The notes beneath the pieces are model-generated. The model did not search any database and was not told the DNA's origin. It worked only from the letters and a program-made list of their open reading frames with translations. The translations under genes were made by a program, and so were the position numbers. From the NCBI RefSeq assembly GCF_023074185.1, contig NZ_JADPKY010000173.1:1-64000 (forward strand): a stretch of DNA of 64,000 bases, read 5' to 3'. The first letter of the stretch is position 1; every line of letters starts with the position of its first letter. Below, in pieces: positions 17,875 to 26,535 of the stretch. Source of the DNA: Bradyrhizobium sp. 132 (lineage in GTDB: Bacteria; Pseudomonadota; Alphaproteobacteria; Rhizobiales; Xanthobacteraceae).

Positions 17875-18834
17875 TCAGCCGAGATCGGCTGCCGCGATCC
17901 AGAACACCTCGCCCTCGGAATCCTCGGTGTCGAGCCAGAGCAGCGGCAGCTCCGGGAAGGCCTCGTCGACCAGCTCGCGGCCGCGGCCGATCTCGCAGAT
18001 CAGCCCGCCATCCGGCGTCAGGTGTTCGGGCGCCTCGCGCAGGATCCTGCGCACCACGTCGAGACCGTCGGCACCGCCGTCGAAGGCGAGCTTCGGCTCG
18101 GCCCGGCACTCCGGCGGCAGCGCCGCCATGCCTTCGGCGTCGACATAAGGCGGGTTGGTGATGATCAGGTCGTATCTGGTGTCGCCGAGCGGGGCGAACA
18201 GGTCGCCGCGATGCAGGCTGATCCGGTCATCGAGCCCGTATTCGCCGACATTTCGGCGGGCGACTTCGACCGCGCCCTTCGAGATATCGACGGCGTCTAT
18301 CGTGGCGTTCGGGAAATGATGCGCGGCGAGAATAGCGAGGCATCCCGACCCTGTGCAGAGATCGAGCACGTGCTCGACGGCGGCGCGATCGTCGATCAGC
18401 GAGCCGGCTTCGCCGTCGCCGCCGAAATGCGAATCCAGCAGCTCGCCGATGAAGGAGCGGGGAACGATGACGCGCTCGTCGACATAGAAGGGCAGGCCGC
18501 GCATGTAGATCTTGTTGACGAGATAGGCGGCCGGTTTGCGCGTGGTGACGCGCTGATGGATGAGATCGATGATGATCTTGCCCTCGGCGGCCGTGACGCG
18601 CGCGTTGGCAAAAATCTCGAACTGTTCGGGATGCAGATGCAGGGCTTCACAGACCAGGAAGGCCGCTTCCGCGACCGGATCGGTCGTGCCATGCGCAAAG
18701 GCGAGCTTGGCCTCGTTGAAGCGGCTCACCGCATAGCGGACGAAATCGATCAGCGCGACAAGCTCGCCGCGGCCCACTTTCGCGAGCTTTGGCGCGGCGC
18801 GACCGCGCATGGTCTTTTTGGATGTTGTTGCCAT
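17875..18834 (-). CDS. prmB: Ribosomal protein L3 N5-glutamine methyltransferase
   Basis: A 319-residue class I SAM-dependent methyltransferase. The SAM motif (VLDLCTGSGCLAI) and the HemK-family catalytic NPPY (IITNPPYVDAEG) are intact. The longer N-terminal domain and absence of a prfA neighbour favour PrmB over PrmC. It methylates a glutamine on ribosomal protein L3. The ATG at 18834 overlaps the moaE stop (ATGA), which rules out the longer frame. It sits in the run pgsA-moaD-moaE-prmB. Confidence 0.9.
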   Translation of the reverse strand: MATTSKKTMRGRAAPKLAKVGRGELVALIDFVRYAVSRFNEAKLAFAHGTTDPVAEAAFLVCEALHLHPEQFEIFANARVTAAEGKIIIDLIHQRVTTRKPAAYLVNKIYMRGLPFYVDERVIVPRSFIGELLDSHFGGDGEAGSLIDDRAAVEHVLDLCTGSGCLAILAAHHFPNATIDAVDISKGAVEVARRNVGEYGLDDRISLHRGDLFAPLGDTRYDLIITNPPYVDAEGMAALPPECRAEPKLAFDGGADGLDVVRRILREAPEHLTPDGGLICEIGRGRELVDEAFPELPLLWLDTEDSEGEVFWIAAADLG

Positions 18835-19331
18835 CAGGGTCGGGTCCAGCGTGCGGCGGCTTCGTCGTCGCGGGCCTGGGCCTCGACCCAGCCGGTGCCG
18901 GTGGCGCTCTCTTCCTTCTTCCAGAACGGCGCGTTGGTCTTGAGATAATCCATCAGGAACTCGGCTGCCTGGAACGCCGCCTGGCGGTGCTGCGAGGCGG
19001 TCAGCACCAGCACGATGTTCTGGCCGGGCATGAACCGGCCGACGCGATGGATCACAGTGACCCCGTCGAGCGGCCAGCGCGCGGTGGCCTCGTCGGCGTG
19101 ACGCCTGATCTCTTCCTCCGCCATACCAGGATAATGCTCGAGCGTGAGCGCGGCGATCTTTGCACTGTCCTCGTCGCCGCGGCAGATGCCGGAGAAGCTC
19201 ACGACCGCGCCGATGTCGGTGCGGCTCCCGGTCAGGACCGCAATCTCGCGCGCGATGTCGAAATCGTCCTGCTGGATACGGATGGTGACGGGGCACGCGG
19301 TGACGGGAGAGGCGGTGACGGGAGAGGTCAT
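18834..19331 (-). CDS. moaE: Molybdopterin synthase catalytic subunit
   Basis: A 165-residue subunit that, with thiocarboxylated MoaD, inserts sulfur into precursor Z to make molybdopterin. The catalytic lysine region KTNAPFWKKE and the HRVG segment are present. The N-terminus carries a repeated SPVTA motif (three units in the first 16 residues) encoded by 15-bp tandem repeats, not usual for MoaE. It starts 3 bases after the moaD stop and overlaps prmB by ATGA. The cofactor serves molybdoenzymes not in this window. Confidence 0.95.
   Translation of the reverse strand: MTSPVTASPVTACPVTIRIQQDDFDIAREIAVLTGSRTDIGAVVSFSGICRGDEDSAKIAALTLEHYPGMAEEEIRRHADEATARWPLDGVTVIHRVGRFMPGQNIVLVLTASQHRQAAFQAAEFLMDYLKTNAPFWKKEESATGTGWVEAQARDDEAAARWTRP
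19282..19326. repeat. 15-bp tandem repeat at the moaE start
   Basis: Two identical 15-bp units (19297-19311 and 19312-19326), each reading gcggtgacgggagag on the plus strand, plus a diverged third unit (19282-19296). They encode the SPVTA repeats at the MoaE N-terminus. The unit is a multiple of three, so copy-number change would keep the frame. Confidence 0.8.
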
Positions 19332-19334
19332 GGC

Positions 19335-19586
19335 CTAGCCGCCGGTCATCGGCGGGAAGAACGCGATCTCACGGGCGCCCGCGATCGCGGCGTCCGGCTT
19401 GACGTGGGTATGGTCGATCGCGGTGCGGATCACCTTCGGCTTCTCGAACGCGTAGGCGTAGGCTTCGCTTTGGCCGGATAGCCAGGCGATCAGCTCTTCC
19501 ACGGTGCGTACGGTCGCAGGCGGTTCGATCGTCTCCTCGGCCTTGCCGACGCGCTCGCGCACCCAGGCGAAGTACTTCACCTTCAT
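19335..19586 (-). CDS. moaD: Molybdopterin synthase sulfur-carrier subunit
   Basis: An 83-residue ubiquitin-fold protein ending in MTGG. The terminal Gly-Gly is the site that MoeB adenylates and that becomes the thiocarboxylate sulfur donor. FFPPMTGG is a typical MoaD ending. Its ATG overlaps the pgsA stop (ATGA), and moaE follows after 3 bases, so it is tightly co-translated. Confidence 0.95.
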   Translation of the reverse strand: MKVKYFAWVRERVGKAEETIEPPATVRTVEELIAWLSGQSEAYAYAFEKPKVIRTAIDHTHVKPDAAIAGAREIAFFPPMTGG

Positions 19587-20200
19587 CCCTCATCCTCCTT
19601 GATGAGGTGATGGATGCCGGCGCGGAAATAGTCGTAGCCGGTGTACATGGTGAGGATTGCCGAGGCCCAGAGCAGGACCAGTCCGACCATCGAGACCATG
19701 GGTATCACCTCATCGCCGGCCGGACCAGCCAGTAGGAAGCCGATGGCGATGAGCTGAACGGTTGTCTTCCACTTCGCAAGCTTGGTCACAGGCACGCTGA
19801 CGCGCAGCGCGGCGAGGTACTCGCGCAGGCCCGAGACCAGGATCTCGCGGCACAGGATCACGATGGCGGCCCACAGCGACCAGCCGTGGATGATGCCGTC
19901 GGCGGCCAGCATGAGGAGGCACGAGGCGACCAGCAGCTTGTCGGCGATCGGATCGAGCATTCGGCCGAATGCCGATTGCTGATTCCATATCCGCGCGTAA
20001 TAGCCGTCGAGATAGTCCGTGACCGCGGCCGCGATGAAAATGGCGACCGCAACCCAGCGCAGCCACAGAGGGCCGTCCACGATCGACTGCGCGTAAATGC
20101 ACCCGACCACGACCGGGATCGCAGCGATCCGGCCGTAGGTCAGAAGGTTCGGGAGGGACATCGCGCGGCTGGTCGTCCCTCGTGTCGTGGCGATGTTCAT
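19583..20200 (-). CDS. pgsA: CDP-diacylglycerol-glycerol-3-phosphate 3-phosphatidyltransferase
   Basis: A 205-residue inner-membrane enzyme that makes phosphatidylglycerophosphate, the precursor of phosphatidylglycerol and cardiolipin. The CDP-alcohol phosphotransferase signature is complete: DYLDGYYAR, then G, then DPIAD. About five hydrophobic segments. I use the ATG at 20200, with AGGA four bases upstream, not the longer frame. It follows uvrC by about 100 bases and overlaps moaD, an order often seen in Rhizobiales. Confidence 0.94.
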   Translation of the reverse strand: MNIATTRGTTSRAMSLPNLLTYGRIAAIPVVVGCIYAQSIVDGPLWLRWVAVAIFIAAAVTDYLDGYYARIWNQQSAFGRMLDPIADKLLVASCLLMLAADGIIHGWSLWAAIVILCREILVSGLREYLAALRVSVPVTKLAKWKTTVQLIAIGFLLAGPAGDEVIPMVSMVGLVLLWASAILTMYTGYDYFRAGIHHLIKEDEG

Positions 20201-20296
20201 CCGTCCTACCAATACCGCTGCAGCCTGAAGGTCAACCGGTCCGCTCCCCAAATGGGGTGCGAGATGCGACGACCATATGACCGCGGCCCCTTTAGA

Positions 20297-22378
20297 TCAC
20301 CCCGGCTGGGGGTGGAAATAGTCGAAAATCTTGCGGGCGCTTTCGGCGCTCACCCCCGGAACCTTGCCGAGATCGGCGATCGAGGCCCGTTCGATCTCCT
20401 TCAGGGTTCCGAAATGATGCAGCAAGGCACGTTTGCGTGACGGACCGATGCCCGCAATCTCCTGCAAACCGGCCTCGCGGATGTCCTTCTTGCGCAGCTT
20501 GCGGTGCGAACCGATGACGAAGCGATGCGCCTCGTCCCGCAGCCGCTGGATGAAATAGAGCACGGGGTCGCGTGGCTCCAGCTTGATCGCCTCGCGCTCC
20601 GGCATGAACAGGGTCTCGCGGCCGGCATCCCGGTCCGGCCCCTTGGCCACCGACATCAGCGCCACCTGGGTCAGGCCGAGATTCGTAAAGATCTCCCGGA
20701 CGGCGTTGAGCTGGCCGCGGCCGCCGTCGATGATCACGAGATCGGGCCATTGGGGGAAATCATCGTCCTTGGCCTTGTCGTTTTCCCTGGCCGCACTGTC
20801 CTCGGGTGGATTGATCAGGCGCTTGAAGCGGCGTTCGAGCACCTCGCGCATCATCCCGTAATCGTCGCCGGGCGTGAGCCCTTCCGACTTGATGTTGAAC
20901 TTGCGGTACTGGTTTTTCACAAAACCGTCCGGGCCGGCGACGATCATGGCGCCGACCGCGTTGGTGCCCTGGATGTGGCTGTTGTCGTAGACCTCGATCC
21001 GCTTCGGCGAATGCGGCAGGCTCAGCGTCGTGGCCATGGCGTCGAGCAGGCGGCTCTGCGTCGCGGTGTCCGCGAGCTTGCGGCCCAGCGCCTCGCGCGC
21101 GTTGGTGAGCGCGTGGGCGACGAGCTCCTTCTTCTCGCCGCGCTTCGGCGTGGAAACCTCGACCTTGCGGCCGGCCTTGATCGCCAGTGCGCTGGCGAGC
21201 AGCTCGCTCTCCTCGATCTCGTGCGAGAGCAGGATATTCCTCGGCGGCGGCTTGTCGTCGTAGAATTGGGCGAGGAAGGAGCCGAGCACTTCCTCCGGCG
21301 TATACGTCTTCTCCGCGCGCGGAAAATAGGCGCGGTTGCCCCAGTTCTGCCCGGTGCGGAAGAAGAACACCTCGACGCAGGAGAAGCCGCCCTCCTGGTG
21401 GATGGCGAACACGTCGGCTTCTTCCACCGTGCGCGGATTGATGCCCTGCTGCGACTGGATCGCAGAGAGCGCGGCGAGGCGGTCGCGGTAGAGCGCGGCG
21501 CTCTCGAATTCGAGCTCGCCGGAAGCCTTCTCCATCTCGCCAGCGAGCTCCTGCTTCACCGCCTGGCTCTTGCCCGAGAGGAAGTCGGTCGCCTCGCGCA
21601 CCAGCGTCGTGTAGCCGGGGAAGTCGATCTCGCGGGTGCAGGGGCCGGCGCAGCGGCGGATCTGGTAGAGCAGGCAGGGCCTGCTGCGGCTCTCGAAGAA
21701 GGAATCCGTGCAGGAGCGGACCAGGAACGCGCGCTGAAGCGCGGTGATGGTGCGGTTGACGGCGCCGGCGGAGGCGAACGGGCCGAAATAGCGACCGGGA
21801 CGGGTCTGCGCGCCGCGGTGCTTCAGGATCTGCGGCGCCCAATGGTCGCCGGTGATCAGAATATAGGGAAACGACTTGTCGTCGCGCAGCTGCACGTTGA
21901 AGCGCGGCCGAAGCTGCTTGATGAGGTTGGCTTCCAGCAGCAGCGCTTCGGTCTCGGTGTTGGTCGAGATGATTTCCACGGTAACGGTGGCGGCGATCAT
22001 GCGCAGGATGCGCGCCGGCAGCGGCGCACTCTGACGCGCATAATTCGACAGGCGCTTTTTGACGTTCTTGGCCTTGCCGACATAGAGCACGTCGGCATTC
22101 GCACTAAGCATGCGGTAGACGCCGGGCGAGGTGGGGGCGAGGCGAACCGCGCGCTCGATCGCCTCATGGCCGGTCGCCAGCGGCTCTTCGCCGACCGTGC
22201 CGCTCTCTTCCGGGATATCCGGCAGCCGTGCATCGTCCTCGTCGTCACCGCTTGCGGTCGCGGGATCGAGGTCCGGGGGCGCCGTTTCCGTTTCCTGGGG
22301 CGGGACGTCCGGCACGTTGCCGTGCACGGGTTTACGCGCGTGCATGTCGTCCGGATCGTCGGTGGAATCGTGAACCAT
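20297..22378 (-). CDS. uvrC: Excinuclease ABC subunit C
   Basis: A 693-residue nuclease subunit of UvrABC that makes both incisions around a DNA lesion. The N-terminal GIY-YIG domain (SPGVYRM at about 84-90, VLYVGKAKN at about 97-105) is followed by a cysteine-bearing region (CTDSFFESRSRPCLLYQIRRC), the UVR motif, the RNase H-like endonuclease domain (VIIDGGRGQL) and C-terminal helix-hairpin-helix repeats. The first 70 residues are an acidic, Pro-rich extension not found in E. coli UvrC. UvrB is also in this window (55359-58346). Confidence 0.96.
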   Translation of the reverse strand: MVHDSTDDPDDMHARKPVHGNVPDVPPQETETAPPDLDPATASGDDEDDARLPDIPEESGTVGEEPLATGHEAIERAVRLAPTSPGVYRMLSANADVLYVGKAKNVKKRLSNYARQSAPLPARILRMIAATVTVEIISTNTETEALLLEANLIKQLRPRFNVQLRDDKSFPYILITGDHWAPQILKHRGAQTRPGRYFGPFASAGAVNRTITALQRAFLVRSCTDSFFESRSRPCLLYQIRRCAGPCTREIDFPGYTTLVREATDFLSGKSQAVKQELAGEMEKASGELEFESAALYRDRLAALSAIQSQQGINPRTVEEADVFAIHQEGGFSCVEVFFFRTGQNWGNRAYFPRAEKTYTPEEVLGSFLAQFYDDKPPPRNILLSHEIEESELLASALAIKAGRKVEVSTPKRGEKKELVAHALTNAREALGRKLADTATQSRLLDAMATTLSLPHSPKRIEVYDNSHIQGTNAVGAMIVAGPDGFVKNQYRKFNIKSEGLTPGDDYGMMREVLERRFKRLINPPEDSAARENDKAKDDDFPQWPDLVIIDGGRGQLNAVREIFTNLGLTQVALMSVAKGPDRDAGRETLFMPEREAIKLEPRDPVLYFIQRLRDEAHRFVIGSHRKLRKKDIREAGLQEIAGIGPSRKRALLHHFGTLKEIERASIADLGKVPGVSAESARKIFDYFHPQPG

Positions 22379-22477
22379 GGAGCGAATTTAGGCGCTTGGG
22401 GTGCTGATTTGAAGTTCCGGCCGTGCGGCACGCACAGAATGGCGGCGCAGTTCCCGGTAACGCTTGCTTAAGCCTGT

Positions 22478-22513
22478 TAACAGCGCGGTAACCCGACTTA
22501 ACAGGCCTTTAAC
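22478..22513. promoter_or_regulatory. CtrA-like box and inverted repeat upstream of the outer-membrane gene
   Basis: TTAA-N7-TTAAC, the CtrA consensus, occurs exactly at 22498-22513. A near mirror copy (TTAAGCCTGTTAA) lies just left of it, so the pair forms an imperfect inverted repeat. It is about 117 bases before the start of the beta-barrel gene and 120 bases upstream of uvrC on the other strand. Binding is predicted from the motif only. Confidence 0.45.
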
Positions 22514-22629
22514 TTAAAACTCTCGATAAATCTTACACGAAAAGGTCTTGGTTCCGTAACCATGCGGTTTTGCCTCGCGCGGCGGCGCAGGCATCGCACC
22601 CGGTGACGGCAGTTGCGTTGGAGTGTGTG

Positions 22630-23253
22630 ATGAAGAGGCTCGTTGTGGGCGCAGCTGCGTTGGTTGCAGCCGGCTGGACGGCTTCGGCAAAGGCGGCCGA
22701 TCTCAATTACGGGCAGCGTGCGCCCTACACGGTCAATCAGCCGCTCAACGGCTATAGCTGGGCGGGCCCGTATCTCGGCGGCAATCTCGGCTACGAATGG
22801 GGCTCGGTGAACAACAATCCCGCAAAGCCCTCCGGCTTCGTCGGCGGTGTTCAGGCCGGCTACAATTTCCAGAACGGCCCGTGGGTGTTCGGCGTCGAGG
22901 GCGACATCCAGGCCACGGGTGCCGACGACACCTTCGCGCCGTGGAAGTTCTCCAATCCGTGGTTCGGCACCCTGCGCGGCCGCGCCGGCTATGCCTTCAG
23001 CAACGTGCTGGTCTACGGCACCGCGGGCCTCGCCTTCGGCGAGCTGCGCGCGCAGACGTTCGGCTGGACGGAGTCGCACACCAGCGCCGGCTGGACCATC
23101 GGTGCCGGCGCGGAAGTTGGGTTCGCGCCGAACTGGAGCGCCAAGCTCGAATATCTCTACATTGATCTGTCGACGAGTCAGTTCGCGATTACAGGCGTGT
23201 CAAACGGCTATAGCGCCAGCGTTGTGCGCGCAGGCGTGAACTATCACTTCTGA
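22630..23253 (+). CDS. Outer-membrane beta-barrel protein, Omp25/RopB-like
   Basis: A 207-residue protein. GGAG precedes the ATG at 22630, and a signal peptide ends near AKAAD. The mature part has alternating strands with many Gly, Tyr and Trp, the WAGPYLGGNLGY segment typical of rhizobial Omp25/RopB porin-like proteins, and a C-terminal aromatic residue (NYHF) as recognised by the BAM machinery. It is a predicted 8-strand barrel, structural or stress-related. A strong terminator follows, so it is monocistronic. A CtrA-like box lies upstream. Confidence 0.9.
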   Translation: MKRLVVGAAALVAAGWTASAKAADLNYGQRAPYTVNQPLNGYSWAGPYLGGNLGYEWGSVNNNPAKPSGFVGGVQAGYNFQNGPWVFGVEGDIQATGADDTFAPWKFSNPWFGTLRGRAGYAFSNVLVYGTAGLAFGELRAQTFGWTESHTSAGWTIGAGAEVGFAPNWSAKLEYLYIDLSTSQFAITGVSNGYSASVVRAGVNYHF

Positions 23254-23284
23254 TACCCAAAGAAGAAAATACCGGACTACAGCC

Positions 23285-23313
23285 TCCCGGCCGCTCGCGG
23301 CCGGGATTTTTTT
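23285..23313 (+). terminator. Strong rho-independent terminator
   Basis: A 9-bp perfect stem (TCCCGGCCG / CGGCCGGGA) with loop CTCG is followed by seven Ts. It lies 31 bases after the beta-barrel gene stop and also separates it from the convergent cold-shock gene. Confidence 0.92.
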
Positions 23314-23340
23314 GGGGCCGGTGTTTTCGCGTGGGACTCG

Positions 23341-23556
23341 CTAGGAAAGGATGACTAAATCGACCGCCTTCGGCCCCTTCCCCTTCTTGTCCGGTTCGAC
23401 TTCGAAAGTAATACGCTGTCCTTCGGCAAGGTCCTTTAATCCGGCCCGCTCCACGGCAGTAATGTGCACGAAGACGTCGCGGCCGCCGTCGTCCGGTTTG
23501 ATGAATCCGTAGCCGCGCTCGCCGTTGAAAAACTTGACCGTTCCCGTCATGGCCAT
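23341..23556 (-). CDS. Cold-shock protein, CspA family
   Basis: A 71-residue single cold-shock domain that binds single-stranded RNA/DNA as a chaperone. RNP1 (ERGYGFIKP) and RNP2 (DVFVHIT) are intact. GGGGGAG lies 7 bases before the ATG at 23556; longer frames have no support. The roughly 250 bases upstream to rlmJ contain no other gene and probably hold the promoter and a long 5' leader, common in this family, though no specific structure can be shown. Confidence 0.93.
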   Translation of the reverse strand: MAMTGTVKFFNGERGYGFIKPDDGGRDVFVHITAVERAGLKDLAEGQRITFEVEPDKKGKGPKAVDLVILS

Positions 23557-23806
23557 CGGGAAACTCCCCCTCATTGCTCCTCCGTCGCGACGCAGACGCA
23601 CGTCACGACATGACCGGGCCTTACGAAGCCCGGGAGCTGGCCATCCTTGGGCAGACCATTCGGTCCGACTGGATCTTTCTTAGGCCTTCACTCCGCCGCA
23701 ACCATTCGCGGAAGCGGAACGTAAAGCCAGTCACGGAAACAGCATAATACGGTTCTTTGCAGATTGACTACGGCTCTTGCATATTTTTCCCAAGAATGCC
23801 GGAGTG

Positions 23807-24667
23807 TTAGGGCCTCGGCACCTCTAATCGGAATCTGGCAGCGCCACCCTGGCCGAGCGGCATTTCCAGCTCGGGCAGGATCGTCTTGAGCTCGCCCTGC
23901 AGCGTGTAAGGCGGATTGACGATCAAGAGCCCGGTGGAGGTGAGAGTTGCGCCGTCGGCTTGCGGCGACACACTGAATTCGAGGCGCAGGCAATTTCCCG
24001 GCGGCTTTGCTGCGGCTGCGAGGCGCGCCACTGATTGCACCAGTGCGTCGGTGGCGCGCCGGCTCTTGGCGGGATACCAGATTACATAGATACCAGTCGG
24101 CCATTTCGCGAAAGCCGCCGAGAAGGCCTCGCCCAGCTTGTCGAACTCGTCCTTTGCCTCGAACGGGGGGTCGATCAGCACGAGCCCGCGCCGTTCCTTC
24201 GGCGGCACGAAAGCCGGCAGCGCCATCCAGCCGTCGAGATCGACCACGCGGGCCTGCTCGTCGTGGCGCAGCACGCCGATCAGCGCTTTCCGCGCCTTCG
24301 GCTCGAGTTCGCAGGCGACGAGGCGGTCCTGCGGCCGCATCAGGGCGCGCGCAATCAGCGGCGAGCCCGGATAAGCCTTGAGCTCGCCCTTCGGATTGTA
24401 GGCGCGGACAATATCGAGATAGGGCTTGGTCAGCGCGATGGTGTCGTTCGAGAAACGCGCCTGCATCAGCCGGGCGATGCCCGTCAGCCACTCGCCGCCG
24501 CGGCGGGCCTCGTCGCTTTCGAGATCGTAGAGGCCGGCGCCCGCATGGGTGTCGATGACGCGGAAGGCGCCCGGCTTGTCCTGGAGATAGGTGACGATGC
24601 GCGCCAGCACGATGTGCTTGATGACGTCAGCGAAGCTTCCGGCGTGAAAGGCGTGGCGGTAATTCAT
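23807..24667 (-). CDS. rlmJ: 23S rRNA (adenine-2030-N6)-methyltransferase
   Basis: A 286-residue SAM-dependent methyltransferase. It opens with the family-typical MNYRHAFHAGSFADVIKH, has the SAM-binding DTHAGAG, and the catalytic DPPF (VLIDPPFEAKDEFD) of N6-adenine methyltransferases. Length fits RlmJ. It modifies A2030 of 23S rRNA. It stands between the cold-shock gene and the RNase T2 gene on the same strand without tight coupling. Confidence 0.94.
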   Translation of the reverse strand: MNYRHAFHAGSFADVIKHIVLARIVTYLQDKPGAFRVIDTHAGAGLYDLESDEARRGGEWLTGIARLMQARFSNDTIALTKPYLDIVRAYNPKGELKAYPGSPLIARALMRPQDRLVACELEPKARKALIGVLRHDEQARVVDLDGWMALPAFVPPKERRGLVLIDPPFEAKDEFDKLGEAFSAAFAKWPTGIYVIWYPAKSRRATDALVQSVARLAAAAKPPGNCLRLEFSVSPQADGATLTSTGLLIVNPPYTLQGELKTILPELEMPLGQGGAARFRLEVPRP

Positions 24668-24719
24668 GCAAGAGCACTACGCCACGTGACGGCTTGAGCA
24701 AAGAGGCACGACGCCGGGG

Positions 24720-25412
24720 CTACCCACCCCTGATCGGCGGCATCGTCACCTGGTCGCGGCGGCAGGCGCGGCGGTCGATCTCCTCGCAGGCGCGGAATTG
24801 CAGGTCCTTGCTGAGGCAGATGCGGACTTCGGACAGCCGCGTCCGGTTGCACGTGATCGAGACGGCGGCGTTGCCGAGGCCCGGATTGGCCTTGATGAAG
24901 GCCTCCTCCACCTCAGCCGGCGCCACGGTCTTGGCCTGCGATAGATCGAGATATTCGGCCGGAATCTTGATCGCGGCGCGCGCCTTTCGGATCGTTTCGA
25001 AATAGCTGCGGTCGGCGAGCCCCGAGCAGGTGCCGTGCTTGTCCCACTCGTTGAAAATCAGCCCCGGCGCCGGCATCAGATCGAGCATCGAGGAGACGAT
25101 GCTGCGATTCAGCCGCGGCGACGGCCGCTGGCAATATTCCGGAAAACCGTTCTCATATTGCGGCCACAGACCATGCACCACGAAAGAGTAGGGCCGTCCG
25201 CTGCACTGGATCTGCGAGCGGCCGCCGCGCTCTGCCGCCTCCTCGCAGAAGGAGGGCGACCACGACAGCGACAGCACATAAAAATCGAATTCGCCGGGCG
25301 CGTTCTGCCGCTTGTCCTCGGCCTTCGCGCCGCCGGCCAGCGCAGCCAGCCCGGCCGCAAGCGTCAGCGAGATCATCAGGCGGGAGAACGAATGCAATCT
25401 GGAATGAAACAT
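24720..25412 (-). CDS. Secreted ribonuclease T2-family protein
   Basis: A 230-residue periplasmic or extracellular ribonuclease. The ATG at 25412 has a GAGGGGG ribosome site and is followed by a signal peptide ending near GAKAED. Both active-site blocks are present: CAS I HGLWP (H80) and CAS II EWDKHGTC (E122, H126), giving the acid-base histidines for cleavage through 2',3'-cyclic phosphates. Several cysteines suggest disulfides. It may salvage RNA outside the cytoplasm. A secreted protein of unknown function lies upstream on the same strand. Confidence 0.93.
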   Translation of the reverse strand: MFHSRLHSFSRLMISLTLAAGLAALAGGAKAEDKRQNAPGEFDFYVLSLSWSPSFCEEAAERGGRSQIQCSGRPYSFVVHGLWPQYENGFPEYCQRPSPRLNRSIVSSMLDLMPAPGLIFNEWDKHGTCSGLADRSYFETIRKARAAIKIPAEYLDLSQAKTVAPAEVEEAFIKANPGLGNAAVSITCNRTRLSEVRICLSKDLQFRACEEIDRRACRRDQVTMPPIRGG

Positions 25413-25550
25413 GGCGACCCCCTCAACTAGACTGTGCAGCAAGCCTAGCAGGCGATAGGAACATTTCAAGAACAAAATTCAGGCGGCCATTTCAGCCAAC
25501 CGAATCAGAGCTTCTTGGACTGAGGCTGGGCTGCTTAAGGCTTAGGCTGC

Positions 25551-26015
25551 TTAAGGCTTGGCGGCGCGGCAGGACGGGTTGTAGGCCCAGTTGCGGTCGA
25601 GCCCGACCACGCACCATTCGACGCCCTGGCCGAAGCTGGCGAAGCCGCCATCCTCGATGATCGAGAAGTGCACCTTGCGCATCTTGCCGTCCGTGAGCAT
25701 GGCCTCGCCGCTGCAAAAGCGGCGCGGAATGTTATCGGGTGCCCAGGGCCGGAACGCGGTCTCGCGAACCGCGGCGAAGCCGGTGATCTTCAACGAGGAA
25801 TTCCAGAACGAGCTTTCCTTCTCCAAGAACTGGGAAGCGATCGTCGGCAGCGCCCTGTCGCATTCGGAGACGTTGCCGTCATAGCGCGGCCCGCTCAGCC
25901 AGAAATTCAGCTCCAGCGGATTGGCGGCCCTGGCCTCACCGAGCGACAGCGCCCCGAACAGGAGGCCGAGCACGGCGGCAAAGCGGAGCGATTTCAGGGA
26001 GGTCGAGGCGCGCAT
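25551..26015 (-). CDS. Small secreted protein of unknown function
   Basis: A 154-residue protein. I take the ATG at 26015, with GGA upstream and a good signal peptide cleaved after EARA (residue 30); an ATG at 26033 in frame is also possible. The mature part has three cysteines and aromatic residues but no recognised domain. It lies between the RNase T2 gene and the divergent small secreted proteins at 26197 and 26536, forming a local group of exported proteins. Function unknown. Confidence 0.7.
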   Translation of the reverse strand: MRASTSLKSLRFAAVLGLLFGALSLGEARAANPLELNFWLSGPRYDGNVSECDRALPTIASQFLEKESSFWNSSLKITGFAAVRETAFRPWAPDNIPRRFCSGEAMLTDGKMRKVHFSIIEDGGFASFGQGVEWCVVGLDRNWAYNPSCRAAKP

Positions 26016-26196
26016 GGGCAATCCAGACAACATGATCTGCGAGGGACGGACGGTGCCGTGAAGGCCGCGCGGGGTCAAGTGCAGCGCGGCAACACTTGCC
26101 GACGAGTTGACCACAAGGTCGCAGCAACCGGCCTTCCGTTCTTTCCACCGCCGCCCCGGCACCGTAAACTGCCACCAACCAATCGGAGTGACGGGA

Positions 26197-26490
26197 ATGC
26201 GAATCATTGCGGCCGCGGGCCTACTTGCCTTGGGTATGATGGCGAGCCAGTCGGCGCGCGCCGATATCCTTCCGGTGCCTCCGTTTAAGGGCAACGACAC
26301 CGGCGGCATCATCGCCTATTCGATGGCAACCCAGGTCGATGCGCGGCAGGTCGCGGTCGATCACTGCGCGCGCTACGGAAAGGTCGCGAAATTCCTGGGG
26401 GTGCAGGCCTATGAGGGCGGCTACATCTCGTTCTCATGCCGCTGGGTGCCCTATGGCGCTGCCGACAAGCCGATCCGCACGCTCTACTGA
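26197..26490 (+). CDS. Small secreted protein of unknown function
   Basis: A 97-residue protein. GGAG precedes the ATG at 26197, and a signal peptide is cleaved after SARA (residue 22). The mature chain of about 75 residues has two cysteines (DHCARYGK and SFSCRWVPYG) that could form a disulfide. No known domain. It is 45 bases upstream of the DUF3617 gene on the same strand and probably co-transcribed with it. Confidence 0.72.
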   Translation: MRIIAAAGLLALGMMASQSARADILPVPPFKGNDTGGIIAYSMATQVDARQVAVDHCARYGKVAKFLGVQAYEGGYISFSCRWVPYGAADKPIRTLY

Positions 26491-26535
26491 GGCGTTTTCG
26501 TAACGCCCGCAATCTCTTAGCCGGGAGCTTCTCAC

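Noticed and set aside
23688..24491. Minus-strand frame reaching past rlmJ with a plausible-looking C-terminus
   Set aside because: It overlaps rlmJ in another frame, and the non-overlapping 40 codons have no start codon or ribosome site.
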